The notes: a model not told the origin generated them from the sequence alone. A stretch of DNA of 64,000 bases from Halobacillus mangrovi (GCF_002097535.1 NZ_CP020772.1:992001-1056000); one strand, 5' to 3'; positions 8,084 to 16,954 are shown, counted from the first letter of the stretch. Made by a program: numbers and translations.

Positions 8084-9643
8084 TTAACTATGCATGGCTC
8101 CAATTAACCAGGTTTTTGGATTGCAAAAACCTATAGGAACCTGAAGAAGAGTGGTTTGTTCGGAGTCAGCCAGTTCATAAATCTCATCACAAACGTTAAC
8201 ATCAAACCCTAATAAGGGATGACCATTCATGCCAAGCGCGCTTGCTGTGAGAAGTAAGCGTTGCAGAAGCATTCCCGCTTCCATATGCAGAATTCGATAG
8301 CCTCGGTAACCTAGCTTTGATTTATAAAAGGTACGGTCACCGGCGATATGAAAACACATCGGTACTCGATGAAAATTCACATTATCCAGGGTCATCCCGC
8401 CCTGGAGAGGTATGCGATAGTCTCCTTTTTTAATTCGTAAAAGGGAGTGGGAGGCTTCGTCATATTGATAGGCTCCATTCTCCATGCCTTCTATATTATA
8501 AAAACATCCATAAATAGAGAGGCGAGGAGTGTACACCTTTTCTTGATTCAAATCGTTATGATATTTAAAGGAATCAAATGTTTCCTTCAGAAGAGAAGAA
8601 AGCTGGTTCCGATGAATTATTTTTGAGGTAAAATCCAGCTCTGGCGAATGACGACGCCGGCAAACTTCGGGAAAATCGATCTCCAATTTCTCCGCTTCTG
8701 GTAATATCGTTACGTTTTGATAGTCTTTGAGCTTTTTCCCTTCCTGTATCGACCGGAATAACCTGGTCGAGTCTATCAAGGCATGCTGATTGATTTGGGA
8801 GATTTCAGGATAATCCATTACTTTTTCTGAACGTTGGTAAGTAGTCGTTTTAATTTTCGGTAATTCTTTCACTAACTCTGATGCTGTGACGGCTGCAACA
8901 TCCCTTACGTCTACCTTTTCGTGATCAGATAAAGGAATGACAGCGTAGGTGCTTTCTTCCTGACCATCGAGTCCTAGTAAATGGTTGATTGCTTCATCAA
9001 GGAATTGAAAATGCACGTTGGTAGAAAAACCAAACCTCTTACTGACTTCCAGCATCTGACCCATGAGTGCACCTGCATCCAGTCCTTGAAGGCGATAAGA
9101 AAAGTTGTTGTATTTAAAAAAGTTCTTCCAAAACATAGTGGTAATAATAATGACAGCAAAGCAATCACACATAGGAGAAGTATCCCCTAATGACTTAGCT
9201 AGATAAGAATCAAAATTCCCCTCACGCAGTAAGCTAAGGCTGTGGTGAGCGACATCATAGTGATACATTCCCTTCGGAAGTGCTTCCGTCTTAAGGTACA
9301 GATAGAGTTCATTCGGATAGAGCGCACCGCCAGAAGGAGGAAAACGTCGAAAGGACTGAATCGTTTCTATTGAATCGTGATCCATCTCCGAGGAAAGAGC
9401 GGTTTGACTAAACTGAGATAAACCATAAACATACCAGAGATAATAACTGATCGTATCTAAATCACCAGAATGAAACGACTGGTTTTGAAAAGATAAAGGA
9501 ATATCATGAGCAAGAGGGAAGGACGGCAAGTCACGGTAAATCTTATAGGGAAGAGGAGCATCGGCCCAATCCACTTCCCAGTTCGGTGGAATTACACGTT
9601 CACTATGGAAATGTAAATGGTGTAAGAATGTATCAAGATCCAT
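8084..9643 (-). CDS. SagB-type FMN dehydrogenase of a TOMM cluster
   Basis: A flavin-dependent azoline dehydrogenase of the SagB/ThcOx nitroreductase-fold group. It oxidises thiazolines or oxazolines made by the cyclodehydratase into thiazoles and oxazoles. The family hallmark is RRFPPSGGALYPNELYLYL near residue 100, a flavin-binding loop. The 519-residue length is about twice a single nitroreductase domain, and a second, degenerate half can be traced, as in the large SagB-like enzymes of heterocycloanthracin clusters. ATG at 9643 is chosen because GGAGG lies 6 bases before it; the GTG further upstream lacks a site. It follows the YcaO gene with a 19-base gap and is last in the operon. Confidence 0.85.
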   Translation of the reverse strand: MDLDTFLHHLHFHSERVIPPNWEVDWADAPLPYKIYRDLPSFPLAHDIPLSFQNQSFHSGDLDTISYYLWYVYGLSQFSQTALSSEMDHDSIETIQSFRRFPPSGGALYPNELYLYLKTEALPKGMYHYDVAHHSLSLLREGNFDSYLAKSLGDTSPMCDCFAVIIITTMFWKNFFKYNNFSYRLQGLDAGALMGQMLEVSKRFGFSTNVHFQFLDEAINHLLGLDGQEESTYAVIPLSDHEKVDVRDVAAVTASELVKELPKIKTTTYQRSEKVMDYPEISQINQHALIDSTRLFRSIQEGKKLKDYQNVTILPEAEKLEIDFPEVCRRRHSPELDFTSKIIHRNQLSSLLKETFDSFKYHNDLNQEKVYTPRLSIYGCFYNIEGMENGAYQYDEASHSLLRIKKGDYRIPLQGGMTLDNVNFHRVPMCFHIAGDRTFYKSKLGYRGYRILHMEAGMLLQRLLLTASALGMNGHPLLGFDVNVCDEIYELADSEQTTLLQVPIGFCNPKTWLIGAMHS

Positions 9644-9662
9644 TACATACCTCCAATCCACA

Positions 9663-11609
9663 TCAAGGAAAAGGATGAGGATAAGGATTGAGTTCTTCTA
9701 TCGTTAATTCACGGTCTATAAACCCAAGTTGTTTGGGAACTTTCCGTACTCTTTCTAAGCCTGTCACACGAGTCAGATGATGGCCAAATGTCATGGGAAG
9801 CATTCCCGGAATCAGCACCTTGACGCAATGGAGGCCGTTCCGCTTAATCTCTGGCGTTGTCTGGTCTACGACTATAACGTCAAGCTCTAATCGGCGAAAG
9901 GTTTCTAGAAGATCCTTTACATCCTCTGTAATGTCCGCATGACTCTCTTTCAAATGAAAAGCTTCATCAAAGGTTTGGATAGGCTGCTTCTGTTTTAACA
10001 AAAAGTCAAGACGCTCTTCAGCTTCAGGAAGCCCGTAAACCATTCCGTGATCATCCATTTTTGTAACGAGTGATGAGTCATGGAGCATGTTCAAATAACC
10101 TTCTTTGTTCTTCTTAAATTCTTTATTTAAAGGCTCGATCATGCCAACACTTTCAAATATAGCGCTTTTCACAGCTTTTACAGGATCTAAATGCGCCCCT
10201 GCCGCACAAATAAGGTTCAGACCATCAGAAGCCGATTCGCGTTTTTTCGTAATGGTCAGGATACACGGGATGCCGTGTTCCATCGTGGCATTGTATAGAA
10301 AAAGATCGTAACCGGCTACCTCACGCATTCGGTCAATCATCAAATGCAATTCTTTGTTCTGAAAAGAGTAGGGATCAATACGAGGGAGAGGGAGCTGGGC
10401 ATACCAGGTCATGAGAAACGAATCACGTTCCATCACTTCCATCATTCCGTGGAAAATCGCTTCTTCAAGACTTCCTCCTATGGCACAACCATTAGAGGTT
10501 TCAAAAAACATCCCACCTCCACAGCCCATGCTGTAATAAGCCAGCAGTTGCGGAACCAATATAGGAGATTCCTTCATCAAAGAATAACCCCACACCCAAT
10601 CCATTTTTTTATCCGGATCAAAAGGGGTGAAAGGAAAATCCTTTTTAGCATATTGCTCTTTCGTATGGACGCCCACTTCAAGAGGATTCAGCGCAGACTC
10701 AAGGTTGTTGTAGGAGTCATAAACAACGGTTCTTTTGCCTCTAGGTGCAACACCACAGGATCGTTCTAACCCTTCTAAAATAGCAGTAAGTTCACTAATA
10801 GCGTAGGAATTCGTCCGTCCGGCTGATCCTTCATCTCCGTTCATTAAAGGAAGGTTGACGACAACATCAGCAAACGGAGTTTCAAAATCGATCATTTTAC
10901 TGTTTAACATTCCACTACGCGAATCGAGATAATCTGGTGAAAGGAACGCGCTCAGCTCTTTAATCGATCGGCAGCGGTAATTATTCTCACTGATTTTCAT
11001 ACTTGGCTGTAGTGAGATCTCAGCAGCAGAAGCGGAATCTATAATCACATCACCGCATACAGGACAAAAGGAGTCTGGCAATAGATAGTGTCGGGAATTC
11101 TCTAATGTTCTCATGTTCATAAGGATTATGTGGTTTTCTAAAGAAGAAGTCTTTGAGTTCATGACCTGATGAACTTCAGTTCTTATTATTGAAGCCATTT
11201 GTATCATTCCAGTTTGAGAGGCCCATTCATCCCGGATCGGCTCCTGTCTTTCGGCCAGACAGTGGTGAATTTCCCATAAATCCTGACGATCGGTCGCTGC
11301 CATAATTGTTCTCGTGTCCGCACATTGAGAGCATCCCACGTCTCCAGGACGAACCAATGGACCGATCATTCCTTCGCCAAATGCGACAAACCCTCGCATC
11401 CAGGGGATTCTATGCTCCCGTGCCATTTGTTCGGCTTTTTGGTGGGCCAGAGGATTCCAATGATCATCTAGAACAAGAAGCAATTTCGTTCCTTCTGGAA
11501 TGGACTCATCTAAATCAGAAAGGCAGGTCAGATTAAAGTGAGGAGAAAGTTCCTTCACCACATGTTTGAGTAACAATCCTTTTCCGACTACTGTAATAAA
11601 AGAACTCAA
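9663..11609 (-). CDS. YcaO cyclodehydratase with leader-peptide-binding domain (TOMM biosynthesis)
   Basis: A 648-residue protein that should use ATP to cyclodehydrate cysteines of the Cys-rich precursor into thiazolines. The N-terminal third is an ocin-ThiF/E1-like leader-binding region with two zinc-type pairs, CSQC and CPVC. The YcaO domain follows, with GCAIGGSLEEAIFHGMMEVMERD carrying its nucleotide/metal glutamates (shown here as a short diagnostic stretch around EVMERD). The protein ends in NPYPHPFP, the proline-rich C terminus that completes the YcaO active site. The true start is TTG at 11609, which overlaps the TGA of the upstream gene and follows GGAGAGGAGG. The longer frame from 11642 would run inside the previous gene without a site. 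Translational coupling fits an enzyme complex. Confidence 0.88.
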   Translation of the reverse strand: MSSFITVVGKGLLLKHVVKELSPHFNLTCLSDLDESIPEGTKLLLVLDDHWNPLAHQKAEQMAREHRIPWMRGFVAFGEGMIGPLVRPGDVGCSQCADTRTIMAATDRQDLWEIHHCLAERQEPIRDEWASQTGMIQMASIIRTEVHQVMNSKTSSLENHIILMNMRTLENSRHYLLPDSFCPVCGDVIIDSASAAEISLQPSMKISENNYRCRSIKELSAFLSPDYLDSRSGMLNSKMIDFETPFADVVVNLPLMNGDEGSAGRTNSYAISELTAILEGLERSCGVAPRGKRTVVYDSYNNLESALNPLEVGVHTKEQYAKKDFPFTPFDPDKKMDWVWGYSLMKESPILVPQLLAYYSMGCGGGMFFETSNGCAIGGSLEEAIFHGMMEVMERDSFLMTWYAQLPLPRIDPYSFQNKELHLMIDRMREVAGYDLFLYNATMEHGIPCILTITKKRESASDGLNLICAAGAHLDPVKAVKSAIFESVGMIEPLNKEFKKNKEGYLNMLHDSSLVTKMDDHGMVYGLPEAEERLDFLLKQKQPIQTFDEAFHLKESHADITEDVKDLLETFRRLELDVIVVDQTTPEIKRNGLHCVKVLIPGMLPMTFGHHLTRVTGLERVRKVPKQLGFIDRELTIEELNPYPHPFP

Positions 11610-13537
11610 CGATTCTCCTCCTCTCCCAACGACACGCCGCAAATAGTGATCATTCTGTCTTTCTCAAAGGTATCCATTAGCACTTTTACAGGGAAAAGCT
11701 TTTTATGATGATCTTCAAGGCGCTTCTTCGCTGCATGTAAAACTTCAAAATGGCTTTCTGAATCACATAAAGGAACATCCAGGGTTTGAGAGGCTTCCTT
11801 TTTAAATGAGATCGATGATGAAGGAGGGAGTTGATCAAAAAAGGCAGCAGTATCATTATGTGCTTCCCTTAGAGCCAATAATAAGGCCTCACGCAAAGCC
11901 AGTGTTTTCGTAAGCCCGACACAACCTCGCCACTGATGGCCTTCCGTCTTAAACCACATGACAGGGAATCCGTAACCGTCTTTTCCTATACCTAACTGCG
12001 GAATGTTATTCATCGTTGATAAAGCCTGCCAATAATAACGGCAGTGATCGTCCTCGATCTCATTAATTTCAACTTTTGTGATGTGTTCGGTTTGAGGCTG
12101 AGTGTCACATTTCCATTCATATTGAATCAATTTCTTCAAGGCTCGGCAAGTGGCTTCTATTAACGTTTCTCCAGCTCCCAGGTGGAGAGGTGCAGACGTC
12201 TGATCCTCTATTGATTTTAAGATTTCTTTCTTTAAAGGCTGCACGTATTGTTCAATACCGATCATTCCAGCTTCCCGCCTTACTTCTTCATGTGTTATGC
12301 CGGCAATAATGAGGCTCGGGTGTGGTTCTGCCGGTCCTTTCGAATGGATATCAGCCACTTGGATTTCACATTGAGCAAGAGGCAGCTGGGGAAGGGCGCC
12401 CTCCTCCCATTTTTGGAAAATTCCAAGCGGGCTTGCGGCCAGTTCACTGAAGTAATAAAACAGTTCATTAGGATCTCTTTGTTCTGATGGGCTTTTCTCA
12501 TCAAGGATGTGATCCACATGCTTGGTGGAGATGTTCTTCGTTACAAGTGGGTGGGGCTTAAACGAATGCCATCTTCCTTCTAACGTTTCCATGTTCAGCA
12601 CAAACATATGATCGTGATGATGGGCTTCATTTACCTCTGTCATTTTCTTGAACAACTCAAAAACGAGGACATTGGCTAGCATGGAAAATCCAGTAGAAGA
12701 GTTTTCAGTGTGAGTGTCGTTAAGTAAGCTTTGAGGAATGTTCCGCCATGCGGAATCCCAACTACTATCCGCATCAGGGCTTACAAAAGGACCGGCGACC
12801 CCGATTCCATCCAAGCATAAACCTGGGGCAAACGACACTCCCTTTTTCTTACAAGCTTTAGTGATCCTTTGGAGTTCTTCTATGTTCCCTTCTTTGGACA
12901 CATAGATCACCGCATCAAAGGGTTCGACCTGTTTCTTCCATAAAATCGTGCCTTGGTTCTGTTTCTCCAAGACTTCTATGGATACATCAGGATCTGTTTT
13001 CCGTGCAGCTTCCTCCAATTCCTGAAGTCTTGATGTATTCGTTTTTTCGGGATTTGTAATCAATGCGTGGAATCGAGCCATTCCCGAATGAAGCAAGGAA
13101 GAAACCAGACTTAAGAGCATGCTTCCTTCCCCGATCGCCAGGATCCGCTGCTGACGATAGTGCTCGAATCTGTAGGCAGGAGAATCCCCGAAACTCTCCA
13201 GGTATTCGATCTGTGAAGCGAAATTTTCAACCACATGTGGTTGTAATTCATGAGGACGATCCTTGCTCACGTCCCTTAGAAATCCGTTCGAATAGAGGGA
13301 CTCCGTAATTTCATAAACACGATCACGGTAAAGTGCAGGTAATCCATCTGTCAGGCTTGCTAAGGAATGCTCTCCGTTGAGCATGGGAATCAATTTTTCA
13401 ACCCATTGATAAACGGTACTTCCTTCCATACGAAATGAACCTGAATTGTTCCTGAAATACACACTTCCATTTGGTTCCGGCATAAAAAATGTACCTTTTT
13501 TCACCTTAAAACGCATAGAAGGTCTAACATTTGACAT
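11606..13537 (-). CDS. ThiF-like TOMM (thiazole bacteriocin) maturation protein
   Basis: A 643-residue protein matching the layout of putative thiazole-containing bacteriocin maturation proteins. A Rossmann-like ThiF/E1 region is visible around ILAIGEGSMLLSLVSSLL near residue 150. A long C-terminal region follows with WRGCVGLTKTLALREALLLALREAHND, which looks like a degenerate YcaO-type helix. Such partner proteins bind the leader peptide and position the core for the cyclodehydratase. ATG at 13537 is preferred, as AAGGGGG lies just upstream; an ATG at 13555 is weaker. The gene overlaps the YcaO start by 4 bases. It is separated from the precursor gene by a hairpin at 13614-13648, so it should be expressed at a lower level than the peptide. 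Confidence 0.8.
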   Translation of the reverse strand: MSNVRPSMRFKVKKGTFFMPEPNGSVYFRNNSGSFRMEGSTVYQWVEKLIPMLNGEHSLASLTDGLPALYRDRVYEITESLYSNGFLRDVSKDRPHELQPHVVENFASQIEYLESFGDSPAYRFEHYRQQRILAIGEGSMLLSLVSSLLHSGMARFHALITNPEKTNTSRLQELEEAARKTDPDVSIEVLEKQNQGTILWKKQVEPFDAVIYVSKEGNIEELQRITKACKKKGVSFAPGLCLDGIGVAGPFVSPDADSSWDSAWRNIPQSLLNDTHTENSSTGFSMLANVLVFELFKKMTEVNEAHHHDHMFVLNMETLEGRWHSFKPHPLVTKNISTKHVDHILDEKSPSEQRDPNELFYYFSELAASPLGIFQKWEEGALPQLPLAQCEIQVADIHSKGPAEPHPSLIIAGITHEEVRREAGMIGIEQYVQPLKKEILKSIEDQTSAPLHLGAGETLIEATCRALKKLIQYEWKCDTQPQTEHITKVEINEIEDDHCRYYWQALSTMNNIPQLGIGKDGYGFPVMWFKTEGHQWRGCVGLTKTLALREALLLALREAHNDTAAFFDQLPPSSSISFKKEASQTLDVPLCDSESHFEVLHAAKKRLEDHHKKLFPVKVLMDTFEKDRMITICGVSLGEEENR

Positions 13538-13613
13538 GACACTCCCCCTTACCATCTGTGCTATCTTCCCACTACGATACTATGTAACTCACTTTGTCTC
13601 ATATGTCTCGACA

Positions 13614-13648
13614 TAAAAGAAGAACCCCTGCTGAAACTTCAACAGGGG
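13614..13648 (-). terminator. Leaky terminator/attenuator between precursor and maturation genes
   Basis: On the minus strand CCCCTG...CAGGGG forms a stem of about 11 pairs with one mismatch, followed by TTCTTCTTTT. Such partial terminators let peptide precursor genes be transcribed in excess over their enzymes. Confidence 0.65.
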
Positions 13649-13683
13649 GAAATGATTTATTTATAGAAAGTTCAGGAAATGTC

Positions 13684-13980
13684 TTAGCGTCCGCCGCAGC
13701 GTCCACATCCACCACAACGACCGCCGCAACCTCCACAGCGTGCACAACCAGCACAGCGCGCACAGCCGCCGCATCCTGCGCAACGAGCACATCCTCCGCA
13801 GCCGCCACATCCGCCACAACCGAAGCATGTAAAACACCCAAAACAGCCAAAACCGAAGCCTAACCCAACACAGAGTCGGGAGTTGTTGGCATAAGCATTA
13901 GCTTGATTACTTGGTACTAAACTTTGGGCGTTAAATTCGCCTACTTCTAAGTTTTGAAGTTCATTTTGAAACTCGTTCAT
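13684..13980 (-). CDS. Heterocycloanthracin/sonorensin-type TOMM precursor peptide
   Basis: A 98-residue precursor. Residues 1-36 form a leader ([19 protein letters not shown]...) rich in Glu, Asn and Gln. The core from about residue 36 holds 18 cysteines, mostly in Cys-x-x triplets such as [13 protein letters not shown], with Arg in place of some Gly residues. There is one Thr and no Ser in the repetitive core, so modification should give thiazoles almost only. GGAGG lies 9 bases before ATG at 13980. It is the substrate of the minus-strand enzymes at 8084-13537. The family includes sonorensin and heterocycloanthracin, reported or predicted antibacterials. Its activity here is inferred. The plus-strand frame through this region is only a repeat shadow. 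Confidence 0.9.
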   Translation of the reverse strand: MNEFQNELQNLEVGEFNAQSLVPSNQANAYANNSRLCVGLGFGFGCFGCFTCFGCGGCGGCGGCARCAGCGGCARCAGCARCGGCGGRCGGCGRCGGR

Positions 13981-14002
13981 CTTTTATAACCTCCATCATC
14001 AC

Positions 14003-14263
14003 TCAACGTTTTTTGAACTGGAACCAAACGAAATCTTTCGCTGTCCTTATAAACTCAGAACAACACGTTCTCCAACAAAATATGACCATAGCCTGGGCAA
14101 TGTGACTAAGGCGGAGATGAAGGAAATCACGATACAAGTCTAAAAAAGCATACTCAAGTGAAATAGGCAGTTGACCTTCACCTATTGGAATAGTGAAAAA
14201 GTTGTCATTGTATAAATGGTTCTTCTTGCTCGGTGTTACAAGCAGGAATTCGCTCTCCATCAT
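14003..14263 (-). CDS. Possible 86-residue gene directly upstream of the TOMM precursor
   Basis: An open frame of 86 residues ends 22 bases before the precursor start and reads in the same direction. Its composition and codon use look coding. The product is soluble, with hydrophobic and aromatic clusters (FLDLYRDFLHLRL, FVWFQFKKR), a CC pair and a basic end. No convincing ribosome binding site precedes the tandem ATG ATG, which lowers confidence. I do not recognise a family. Its position would suit an immunity or regulatory protein for the cluster, but this is inference only. Confidence 0.45.
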   Translation of the reverse strand: MMESEFLLVTPSKKNHLYNDNFFTIPIGEGQLPISLEYAFLDLYRDFLHLRLSHIAQAMVIFCWRTCCSEFIRTAKDFVWFQFKKR

Positions 14264-14337
14264 AGAAGTTATGATTAAATAGCTAGGATTCTATTTAGAG
14301 AGGCGCAAAATTAAAAAATTCTCAAGGAGGAGAACAC

Positions 14338-14844
14338 ATGGGGAGTATCCAAAAGATTACTCCGAATTTTTGGTTTGATACCCAGGCGGAAGAAGCAGTG
14401 CAATTTTACACCTCTATATTCGAGGATTCCGAAATTTTGAAAGTGACTCATTATAAGAACGCAGGTCAAGAGGTACATGGAATGGAAGAAGGATCTGTCA
14501 TGACAATAGAGTTCAAATTAGAAGGTCAAAAATTTGTAGCCTTAAATGGAGGTCCGCATTTTACGTTTAATGAAGCGATCTCCTTCATCGTCACCTGCGC
14601 TAATCAAGAAGAAGTGGATTATTTTTGGGGAAGGTTATCGGAAAGCGGAGACGAATCTGCACAGCAATGCGGGTGGTTAAAAGACAAATTCGGAGTGTCC
14701 TGGCAAATCGTACCCGAACAGCTGGACGAATTATTAAGCCATGATGATCCTGCAGTAGCTGAAAACGTGATGAATGAAATGCTGCAAATGAAGAAAATTG
14801 ATCTAGACGTTTTGGAACAAGTAAAGGATAGGATGAATCATTGA
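14338..14844 (+). CDS. VOC superfamily protein, PhnB/3-demethylubiquinone methyltransferase-like fold
   Basis: A 168-residue protein of the VOC fold. ITPNFWFDTQAEEAVQFYTSIF at the N terminus and FGVSWQIVPEQLDELL near residue 122 are typical of the PhnB-like family, which forms dimers from paired beta-alpha-beta-beta-beta units. Members are often annotated as 3-demethylubiquinone-9 3-methyltransferase, but there is no methyltransferase fold and the real substrate is unknown. ATG at 14338 follows CAAGGAGGAG. It stands alone, with a strong terminator after it, and is divergent from the TOMM operon. Confidence 0.85.
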   Translation: MGSIQKITPNFWFDTQAEEAVQFYTSIFEDSEILKVTHYKNAGQEVHGMEEGSVMTIEFKLEGQKFVALNGGPHFTFNEAISFIVTCANQEEVDYFWGRLSESGDESAQQCGWLKDKFGVSWQIVPEQLDELLSHDDPAVAENVMNEMLQMKKIDLDVLEQVKDRMNH

Positions 14845-14876
14845 TTTATAGTTTTCATAATAAAAACTTAGGCCCT

Positions 14877-14923
14877 ACAAACAGAAACGTCACTCTTATC
14901 TGGAGAGTGACGTTTCTGTTTGT
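14877..14923. terminator. Strong terminator hairpin after the VOC gene
   Basis: A perfect 19-pair stem ACAAACAGAAACGTCACTC with its complement. The stem itself supplies a T-rich end (GTTTCTGTTTGT). It is likely active for the plus strand. Confidence 0.7.
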
Positions 14924-15064
14924 GGGGTGTGTTTCGTTAGATAAGCAGAATAGGGTTCATTATCCTACTTCTCATTAGTAAAAAGTGGTACGATAACAGG
15001 AAGAATGGCTTATTTAAGTACATAAGTTTTTGTAAGGGAATTTTATTTTAGAGGGGGTTATTTG

Positions 15065-15508
15065 GTGAAGGAGATACTACTAGATTACGGAACGAGGGAA
15101 ATTCAGTGGGGGTGGCTGATCTTATCCATAGTGATCTTGCTAGCAGGGATTGGGCTATCCATTTCTATTACTAAGGGAGCACTAAAGCTGCCAAAAAACA
15201 AACTAGACGCTCTACGTTATGCCTCGTGGGGGCTAGTCTTAGCAGGTGGGATTGTTGGAGTCCTATCCCTATTAAACTCAGAGTTAAATAATAATCAAAA
15301 GAATCAGGCGATCAACAACTGGAAAAGTGAACGTGGGTATTATGTAGAAAATTACGGAAAAATAGAAGAATTACGTAATGAAACGATTCGTGTAAAAACG
15401 ATCAATGGAGAGATCGTAGAGAAGGATATTGATAAGGTCATCAGTGGATGTGACTTTGAAGTGTATGCGGAACTGACGAATGGAGACGTATGGGTTTGTA
15501 CACCGTAA
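15065..15508 (+). CDS. Hypothetical membrane protein with two transmembrane segments
   Basis: A 147-residue protein. Start choice: GTG at 15065 is 7 bases after GAGGGGG, better spaced than the TTG at 15062. Two membrane segments are visible at about residues 15-36 and 49-70, followed by a soluble tail of roughly 75 residues with two cysteines. The tail contains short beta-like strands (ETIRVKTINGEIVEKDI). No family is recognised. It converges with another small membrane protein gene at 15525. Confidence 0.65.
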   Translation: MKEILLDYGTREIQWGWLILSIVILLAGIGLSISITKGALKLPKNKLDALRYASWGLVLAGGIVGVLSLLNSELNNNQKNQAINNWKSERGYYVENYGKIEELRNETIRVKTINGEIVEKDIDKVISGCDFEVYAELTNGDVWVCTP

Positions 15509-15524
15509 AAGGTTCGGCAGAGAG

Positions 15525-15710
15525 TTAGAGAATGAGTTGCCCGACGACAAATAGGACAAGTAAAATCCCAATGCCCAGTGCACTAACTCCATAAAGCTGA
15601 CCTTCTGTTAATTCTCTTCCATTTATACTTCTCCAACTAGGGTAAAAGAATCCGATGACTGGAGCAGCAATAAACCCAATCGTCATCAAAACAACAGCTA
15701 GAACTTCCAT
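15525..15710 (-). CDS. Small membrane protein with two transmembrane segments
   Basis: A 61-residue protein with AGAGGAGTG before ATG at 15710. Two hydrophobic segments (about residues 3-23 and 41-60) enclose a short polar loop with WRSINGRELTEGQ. The function is unknown. It is 16 bases from the end of the convergent 15065 gene with no terminator between them. Confidence 0.65.
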   Translation of the reverse strand: MEVLAVVLMTIGFIAAPVIGFFYPSWRSINGRELTEGQLYGVSALGIGILLVLFVVGQLIL

Positions 15711-15838
15711 GCAATCACTCCTCTATGTACTAATTAGTAACCTTTTCATTACCGTTACAAACACTTGGGGACATGTTAAAGGGAGTTTACTAAAGATTTA
15801 GAGGCCCTACAGAGACTGAATGCAAAGGATACACATAC

Positions 15839-15876
15839 AAAAAGCGGACATCCACAATGGGGATGCCCGCTTTTTT
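15839..15876. terminator. Bidirectional terminator at the end of the csaB operon
   Basis: AAAAAGCGG-CATCC / GGATG-CCCGCTTTTTT hairpin with T runs on either strand. It closes the minus-strand tagA-flippase-csaB operon. Confidence 0.8.
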
Positions 15877-15883
15877 CCTATTA

Positions 15884-16954
15884 CTACCTGCTTAAATAAT
15901 TGAGCGCGATAGCGGCTGTGTCGTCCGCTTCCTTCTGAAGACGTACAATGGCCTCTGACTTTGCATACGTATCGGTGAGCGCACGCTCCATGGTATCGAC
16001 AAGATCCTGTTCGGTCCAAGCGTCATCCGATACATGGCCCGCTACAGGCTGGTCGCAAATCTTCGCAAACGAATCGATTTTCGGATCATAAGATAACGCG
16101 ACAAAAGGAATGTGTCCAATGGCAGCAAAGATTAGCGAATGCAGCCTCATCCCAACCAGCAGCTCTGACTTCTTAACGATGGCAATCTTTTCTTCGATCG
16201 GGACATATTGCGGGGCGATATGAGCTTTTTCGGTCATAAGCTCTGTCACCTCTAAGGAAGTTTGCTCGTCATATTCTCCGTGCATCGGAACGAATACGAT
16301 ATCGTACCCCGATTTGGCGAACGCATCAAGTGCCAGGGCAATTTTCTCTTTATAATCCACAGAAGTTGGCCAGTCTCTTACACTGACCGTAATAAAGTGA
16401 GACAACTTTTTCTCTTCAAGCCAAAAACTCATTAACGTATTGGTCTCTAATGCCATAACGGGGTCAGGGACAAGTTCCATAGAGTTACGAACACCGATCT
16501 CCTTCAGCAATCCCATCGATTCTTCATCTCGTACCGTAATCTGTACATTTTTATTCAGGGCCCCTTTAACGAGTTTCTTTCCTAGGAAGCTGTTAATCGG
16601 TCCCATGCCCTGGGCGTACACAAATACTGGTTTTCGCCAAAGCTTCGCAATCCTGATCACACCCGTATAATAAATAATCGATTTGATCCCGGTAGCGTCC
16701 TGTAAAAGGCTTCCTCCGCCACTGATCAATCCATCCGCTTGAGAGAGCAGCAGGTGGATCTGTTTCAAGTTCCATCGGTCTGCCGCTTCAACCTCATAGG
16801 TTTCTGACGTATGGATGGGATCGTTGGATAGAACCGTAATTCTTATATCAGGATCCTCTTTTCTAAGACTTTTGATCATCGATAATAAAATGGCTTCATC
16901 ACCGGTATTATGAAAACCGAAATAACCAGATAAAACAACGTGCAATGGACTCAC
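15884..16954 (-). CDS. csaB: Polysaccharide pyruvyl transferase CsaB
   Basis: A 356-residue enzyme that transfers pyruvate from phosphoenolpyruvate onto a ManNAc residue of the secondary cell wall polymer. Pyruvylated ManNAc is the ligand of SLH domains. Motifs include GYFGFHNTGDEAIL at the N terminus and GGGSLLQDATG near residue 100, both typical of the PS_pyruv_trans family. ATG at 16954 overlaps the end of the flippase gene by 4 bases. The gene order tagA-flippase-csaB, followed by five SLH-protein genes within 16 kb, strongly supports the role. It is the third and last gene of the operon. Confidence 0.93.
   Translation of the reverse strand: MSPLHVVLSGYFGFHNTGDEAILLSMIKSLRKEDPDIRITVLSNDPIHTSETYEVEAADRWNLKQIHLLLSQADGLISGGGSLLQDATGIKSIIYYTGVIRIAKLWRKPVFVYAQGMGPINSFLGKKLVKGALNKNVQITVRDEESMGLLKEIGVRNSMELVPDPVMALETNTLMSFWLEEKKLSHFITVSVRDWPTSVDYKEKIALALDAFAKSGYDIVFVPMHGEYDEQTSLEVTELMTEKAHIAPQYVPIEEKIAIVKKSELLVGMRLHSLIFAAIGHIPFVALSYDPKIDSFAKICDQPVAGHVSDDAWTEQDLVDTMERALTDTYAKSEAIVRLQKEADDTAAIALNYLSR

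Noticed and set aside
11610..11642. Longer start of the YcaO protein
   Set aside because: It would lie fully inside the upstream gene without a ribosome binding site. TTG at 11609 overlaps the stop and follows GGAGAGGAGG.
13594..13863. Plus-strand ORF rich in Ala, Ser and Thr across the TOMM precursor
   Set aside because: It is the reverse reading of the Cys-Gly repeat core. It has no ribosome binding site, and the minus-strand precursor explains the sequence.
13684..13980. Metallothionein or Cys-rich coat protein as alternative for the precursor
   Set aside because: The downstream YcaO, ThiF-like and SagB genes and the leader-core layout fit a TOMM precursor much better.
14338..14844. Literal annotation as a 3-demethylubiquinone methyltransferase
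   Set aside because: The fold is VOC without any SAM-binding motif, and the name in this family is a historical carry-over.
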